Shown here one piece after another: positions 58,830-64,000 of a stretch of 64,000 nt of DNA. Position numbers and translations under genes: made by a program. This stretch comes from Arthrobotrys musiformis (lineage: Eukaryota > Ascomycota > Orbiliomycetes > Orbiliales > Orbiliaceae). The notes beneath the pieces were generated by a model, which did not search any database, had not been told where the DNA came from, and saw only the letters and a list, made by a program, of their open reading frames with translations. Numbering within the stretch: the first letter of the stretch is position 1; every line of letters starts with the position of its first letter. The stretch lies in NCBI GenBank assembly GCA_036971715.1, contig JAVHJL010000006.1, positions 2,790,001 through 2,854,000 on the forward strand, in the 5' to 3' direction.

Positions 58830-60501
58830 TTATAGACCCCTCAAATCCTTCTCCACAATCTCCTCCACCCACCTTGCTGTCTTCTCCGCCATCAGTTCTG
58901 AGAATTCAGACGCTACAATTGAATTAGTACTTATGTAAAAAGAAAAGCTGGGAGTTTTCGAATACTCACAAACGCAAAAACTATGCCTAATCCCGTCCTC
59001 GCAAACAATCATCTTGGGTTTCCATCTATCACTTACAACCCCACCCGTCTCAACCCACCTAACCCCTCCCCTCCCTCTCGTCTCGATCAGCTTCTCCCTC
59101 TCCCCATCAAACACCCAATGATCCTTCTCCCCATAATAAAACACCAACTCCGTATTCCCGGCATTCCCATCACCCCAAACCCCATCATCCCACTCATCAT
59201 CCTTAATATTCAACAACTCATCCCTCCCTAGAAACAAAGCCTCCCTAACCCCAGTAGGACTCCTCAAAAACGACAAAGTAGTCTCCCTCGCACTCTGCTC
59301 ATGCGCAGGCATAAACAACCTCATCAAGAAGTTTAGTATAACCCCCGGTATCAACGTAACCAATATCCTCGCGATTATGACCAAAAACGATAGGATGCCG
59401 GGTATATTCACAAACGGCGTCACCGTTCTTCCGGAACTCGATTTAGCGAGGTTGGTAAGTGCGGGGAAGAGTCCTATTCCACCGATTATCCTCGATTTTA
59501 AGAGAGGATTGTGGACAAAAAGGTGGTGGAGGAGGGACAGGAGGAGATAGGCGCCCAGGCTGTGACCTGTTATTATGATTTTAAGAGATGGGTGAGAGGT
59601 TAGTAAGTGGGATACCATTTCCACCTGGCGGGAGATTTGGTCCTGTAGAGATACGAATGGGGGTTGGTCTGGAGGTGAGGAAGAGGTATTGAAGCCGCCT
59701 AAGGAGGCGCCGAAAACGGTGAATTCGCATCCTGGGATGTTGGACAGACGATCAGATAGAGCTGTTAGGTAATGTGTGTAGTACGAGACTAAACCGGGGT
59801 TCCCTGGAATATGCAGAATGGCGTATGGGGTCACTGGGAGGGAATATAGTTGGGAAGTAGGAGAGGGCTGTGGGGGGATGAGGAGGGCATCTGTGGGGCG
59901 GAGGGGTTGTGGAATGAACGATTCGATAGTCTATAGATCACCATAATAAGTATATTAATTACCCTGAATATAACCGCCGGATACAATAATGTATACTGAC
60001 CAATGGCTTGGAGAACGTATACGAGTGCGCTATCGAAGGGGCCGAGAAGTCCTCGGTGATATTGATATCCTCTGTCTTATAGGGGTCCGTCGGAGGCTCA
60101 AATGCGGGCCGAACGATATGAACTGCGTTGTCGCCGTTGATTCCAACAAGGTCTCCCTTCTCATGTTCATCATTCTTGCGCCGACTGACACGCTTTCTCG
60201 GCGTGACAGGAGCATTGGCCGTCGCCGTAACCGTAGTCACAGTCGCCTCGATCGCGGACTTTCGAGGAGCACGTTTTTTCACCACAGCGGGCGAGGGAGG
60301 CTCCGGAGCAGCAATAGCAGCAGCAAGCTCGTCCTCAGCAGGTATCACAGCTTCAATTGAAGACTGGGACTCGCGGAGTTTGGCCTCCTTTGCTTCGGCG
60401 CGCTTCCGGGCAGCATACAGCCGTTGTCGCTCGCGGGCGGCCGCTTTGCGCTCCTCATCGTTGGCATATTTGGAACGTTTGGAGGGCGTTTGGGAGCTCA
60501 T
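58830..60501 (-). CDS. Lipid-droplet-associated hydrolase (LDAH-like) with basic N-terminal extension
   Basis: Serine hydrolase of the LDAH family, which associates with lipid droplets. Exons 60001-60501, 58970-59930 and 58830-58912 give 514 residues, all phases consistent. Residues about 200-514 are LDAH-like: YAILHIPGNPGLVSYYTHYL with the family IPGNPG motif, nucleophile elbow IITGHSLGAYLL near 285-297, hydrophobic lipid-binding stretch PGILSFLVIIARILVTLIPG, FYYGEKDHWV and catalytic His in DGIRHSFC. LDAH has no ATG of its own, since an in-frame stop lies just before exon 2, so splicing to exon 1 is needed. Exon 1 (167 residues) is basic and helical (KRSKYANDEERKAAARERQR, RKRVSRRK), nuclear-localisation-like and unlike LDAH. 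The last intron is 57 nt, in frame and stop-free. Confidence 0.85.
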
Positions 60502-63500
60502 TGGTGGTTGCGGTGGTTGTGGTTTAGTGATGTTGGGATCATATGTCGGTTGCCATGTAATGGTTCCTGGGGTCTCGTGTAACTCCTCTGCTGGAGACTG
60601 GGGAGGTTAGGTTGCTGGGCGGTCAACCCGCAGCCTTGTTTTTGGACAACGCATCATCCATTCACTATCACATCTACTAGGCACTTTTATACGCTGTCAT
60701 TGCTGTGCTGTAAACACGCTGCTAACCATCTACCTAACTGCTTAATTACTAGTAAGTACATACGGAAGCACTTATCTAAGGGCTCGAAGATGGATTTCTG
60801 TTGAAGCGTTTATGTAATATCGAGGCTGCCCGATGCATAGAGTTTAGGTCCGGAGGTGACAAATGCAAGACAGCATATCATGCTTGGAGAAACCATACCA
60901 AATGCGAAATATGCGTTGAGTGTGTCGTATTTGGACCATTTGCCTCAACGCATTTTCTATTTTTGGAAACAAACTTGCTGTCAAACGCAACACAAGATTT
61001 TCAGCGACAACACAATTGACGGGGCTTGCCGACTCGCCTGCCAGGCTTTTGTCCGTCGACGGACAGCGGAAGAAGCTAAGATGGAAGCAAGCGACGAAGG
61101 AGGACCGGAATGCTCGCTAGTCTGTTCCCGCCCCCCGCAGCTGTTGGATATTCTGGTTATAGCAGACCCATGGAGTAGACCCATGGACGGCCCAGCAGAA
61201 GAATGAAGGGATATGCTGAAACTGCACTACTTCCCGACCATTGCATCGTGGAGACTGACGAAAATGAAAACTGGGCGAGCGGATTACGTAGAGATGAGTA
61301 CATGTGTCTGTGCTGGAGTCATTGCCGTTTTGTATAGCGGCCGTTGTAATCGAGAGACACCCGTTCTGTAAGGGAGGACGTACGTACATCTTAGACAATA
61401 CTATGTAGTGCGGACGGTGCCTTACATCTCCCACCTTACAACCTCACCACTATACATTTTATACGTTCGATACAATGCAAACATTATATATCGGAAACTG
61501 ACCAATACACAGGCGTACCTGCAAACAAAAAAGATGCCGTCGACACAAGCTCAAGTGACCCCGGCCGGCATCCGTGGATTCTGACTGGTCCGGCCGGGTC
61601 TGCAGAAGCTACCCCTGTGGCTTCCCACCAGTCAGAATTCGAATAGGGGTAACCCCCAGCCGCCGGCTCTCTGGGATCTCTGGGATTTCTGGGTCTGATT
61701 GATTCTCAGCCCAACCACCACAAAATCCGGGCCTAAAAAACGCCAGCCAGCCCAATTTACGTTGCTTCCTCTCAAGCGATGAGCTGCCTTGTAAATTAAT
61801 ATTAATTTCGTCGAAACAAGAGCAAGCACCAGAAATAGGGCGGCGGGGTATGATGGAGGATTAAACTGCTTCTCCCCTCATTCCTATTCCTCCCTCTCTT
61901 CATTCTTTCTTATTGACAGCTGACTATAGTAGTAGTACTGTCAACTAATTATATCCTTGCGAGGACCCTCATTTTTTTCCCTGACATTCATTTTCAAGAA
62001 GAAAGCTTCCAGATCTTCCTTGCATTTGGTCGGTATCTTTTTCACCTCGGCTGATGTGATGGGAACTTGCATTTTTACATCACACTGCATGCATGATATC
62101 TACACCACGATAACCTAACCACTTGACAGCAGCTAGCAAGCAAGCATCTCATCCGTCCTTTCAGGAATCACCTCTGCCTGACTCCACTTCCTGCCGGGCC
62201 GGAAAGCAACCAAACCCAAAAATTGCTCTGACAGAGAACAAAGAAAAGAAAGACAAGAAAGAGAGACAACGGAGACAGACGTATACTACCCAGTCTAACC
62301 CGTCCTCGCTTGCAACTGTCCGAAATCGTAGGGAAACTACTGCAAGCTAAAGCCCTCAACCAATTTCCCCGGTCTTTCCTTCTCCCAATTTTAGTACTGG
62401 CACCAGAAAGCAAGGAAGAAAGAGAGAGAAAGCACACCATTCATAGGTGAACAGCGCACGGAGAGAAAAAAAAAGTTCAATATAGACGCGATCAGTACCC
62501 GCTGGACCAGTCATCTTTTGGCTTTTCTATCACAGTCCCGCAACCGACGACAGGACAGCAGATCGTGGTCAAGAAGCGTAGACACGTCGGTCGAGATTCG
62601 TTCTTTTCTTGTTGATAAGCCCTAAGCCTAATACTCGACAAGAAATCCAATCGGTTCGATTTGAAATTGATCTGAAGGACACGGGCCAACTCTTTTTTTG
62701 AATTCTATTTTTTTTTTTTTTTTTTTTTTTTCTTTTCTTGCTTCGTCGACAAACGTTCGGTTGACAAAAGAATTCTGATCTTTCCGTCGAAGGATTCTGG
62801 ACCGCCGTTGTTAGGGAATCGAGACTGGAAACAGACTTCAACACGCCGTCGTCTGGACCGTGCTGATCGACAGGGCAAATCCCAACGCAAAAAAGCCAAC
62901 GCGATTTAACTCAGACGATCACTCAAACTCTGCCCCAACGATCGCTGCCAGAGGCGTCGACCACTGTATTACCTGATCAGGCAATTTCCATCCTCCGGGC
63001 TCTCTTCGACGACGAAATAGGAGAAGGGGTGGTATTAGCGGGAGGTAGAAGGGATAAAATATTACCAGAACCGACTATTCCCGCTGTCAATCAGCATCGA
63101 CAGGGTCAAATCCCCTTCTACGGGTTCCGATATCTTATTCGGGTCGTTGATCTCGCATCCGTATAACACACTTACTTCCTGGCCTATTTTCCGACATATA
63201 TATCTTGATCAGGGGTACGGACGGGTTATATTTGGATCTCGGCATCTCGACGCTGTCTTACTCCTCATATTCGACTAAATAATCGCCTAACTGTCGCCTC
63301 GTCACTTTCCTCGGCAGCCTCTTTTCCTTTCTCTCAGCCGATTTAACTCGCGTACCGCTGACTTGCCCTGCAAACGGAACCACTCTTTTCATTGCGTCAT
63401 TCGTTTTGGCAAGAAGGCCCCCTATTGTTCGAAAAGGAAGACGACAAAACCGGCTCTACCTTTGTTCGGTTAATTGAATTATTTGTCGGCGAGGGCAGGC

Positions 63501-63761
63501 GAACTACTCGATCCGTCCCTCTTTCACGATAACTATCCTGAAGGTTTACTTGGAGTTGTTGGAATATAGTGTCCCTTGTCGACGCATCTGGGATTTGAGT
63601 TTCTAGAATAAACCCAAATTCTAGGCCTCTTCCTACAAACTTCGACCCAAGTACCTGTTACTCAGGGCCATTTGTTATTTTTACCCTTTCCCAGCAACTC
63701 TATTTGCCCGCCAAGTAGAGTTTTCCCTACCAGTCGGAAAGTTTAAAGAGTAACGCCCACC
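60502..63761. other. Divergent promoter and long leader region
   Basis: 3.3 kb with no supportable gene. The left part is the LDAH-like promoter. From about 61.9 kb to 63.76 kb the plus strand is rich in pyrimidine runs and probably holds the promoter and long leader, perhaps with introns, of the gene starting at 63762. Long leaders are common for fungal regulators. A 24-nt T-run lies at 62708-62731. Confidence 0.5.
62708..62731. repeat. Poly(T) tract, 24 nt
   Basis: Uninterrupted T-run in the presumed leader/promoter of the last gene; a poly(dA:dT) tract of this type often disfavours nucleosomes. Confidence 0.9.
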
Positions 63762-64000
63762 ATGAATTCGAGACCGAGATCAAGAACCTTCACTACTCCA
63801 GACCCTACCAAGCGTAGGAGTCTACCAGCTGAATATGATGGTTATGTCTCCAAAGAGAGTGCTAATGGTGGCACCACTGAGCCAGCCGCAGCATATATAT
63901 CGACTCGGCTGTCCCCCCCAGACTCTCCACTCCCAGACCATCAATACGACGCCTACAAGGAACAAAGACTCTACAACTTTGTGATGTCTACTTCCTCTTC
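63762..64000 (+). CDS. 5' end of an unidentified gene, cut by the window
   Basis: Open frame from an ATG in a good context (CCCACCATGA) to the window end, 79 codons without a stop. The protein starts MNSRPRSRTFTTPDPTKRRS and continues Ser/Pro-rich (TRLSPPDSPLPDHQYDAY), so the N-terminus is probably disordered. I recognise no domain. The long pyrimidine-rich leader hints at a regulatory protein such as a transcription factor or kinase, which is inference only. Confidence 0.6.
   Translation, partial: MNSRPRSRTFTTPDPTKRRSLPAEYDGYVSKESANGGTTEPAAAYISTRLSPPDSPLPDHQYDAYKEQRLYNFVMSTSS

Overview
The window is chromosomal DNA from a filamentous ascomycete (Pezizomycotina-type). Genes carry short GT-AG introns, mostly about 50-110 nt, with CTAAC/CTAAT-like branch points. 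Genes typical of these fungi are present: a fused EgtD-EgtB ergothioneine synthase, an NLR with an N-terminal hydrolase and NACHT domain, a DUF6601-like protein, a DUF4246 protein and F-box proteins. The long gene-poor stretches are AT-rich, full of TATATA-like runs, and hold no intact transposon. I cannot fix the class from sequence alone; an early-diverging lineage (Orbiliomycetes or Pezizomycetes) is a guess.

Layout. 1-901: 5' part of a DRG1/RBG1 GTPase gene (minus), built from very small exons. 0.9-6.6 kb: gene desert. 7.2-10.1 kb: EGT1 (plus), preceded by two probable 5'-UTR introns. 11.5-14.1 kb (minus): a DAO-type FAD oxidoreductase carrying an SH3 domain and using a 4-nt exon. 14.1-24.6 kb: a 10-kb desert. 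24.6-25.4 kb: GNAT acetyltransferase. 26.4-27.4 kb (minus): probable L-rhamnose-1-dehydrogenase. 29.6-35.0 kb: nine-exon NLR (hydrolase-NACHT-about 24 repeats), followed by a two-TM DUF6601-like gene (35.6-36.7 kb). 37.8-39.9 kb: an F-box-like gene and an acidic protein. 40.8-44.8 kb: housekeeping pair COG4 (plus) and CDC43 (minus). 45.7-46.8 kb: four-TM membrane protein. 49.3-51.3 kb: DUF4246 protein. 52.5-57.5 kb, all minus: F-box-like protein, Fic protein, alpha/beta hydrolase. 58.8-60.5 kb (minus): lipid-droplet hydrolase with a long basic N-terminal extension. 63.8 kb to the end: start of an unidentified gene with a long leader.

The genes do not form one pathway. Conserved genes (DRG1, EGT1, COG4, CDC43, LDAH) are interspersed with accessory ones (NLR, DUF6601, DUF4246, Fic, F-box). 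The most notable signals are: (1) microexons of 4, 9, 19, 22 and 25 nt, each of which restores a conserved motif in frame; (2) an SH3 domain lying inside, or fused to, an FAD oxidoreductase; (3) an NLR whose C-terminus is a long array of divergent 'ITEDVL..AAA.N' repeats and whose Walker A motif is encoded on a 25-nt exon; (4) a basic, nuclear-looking extension spliced in frame to a lipid-droplet hydrolase. All gene models were spliced by hand, and phase arithmetic was checked for each multi-exon gene.
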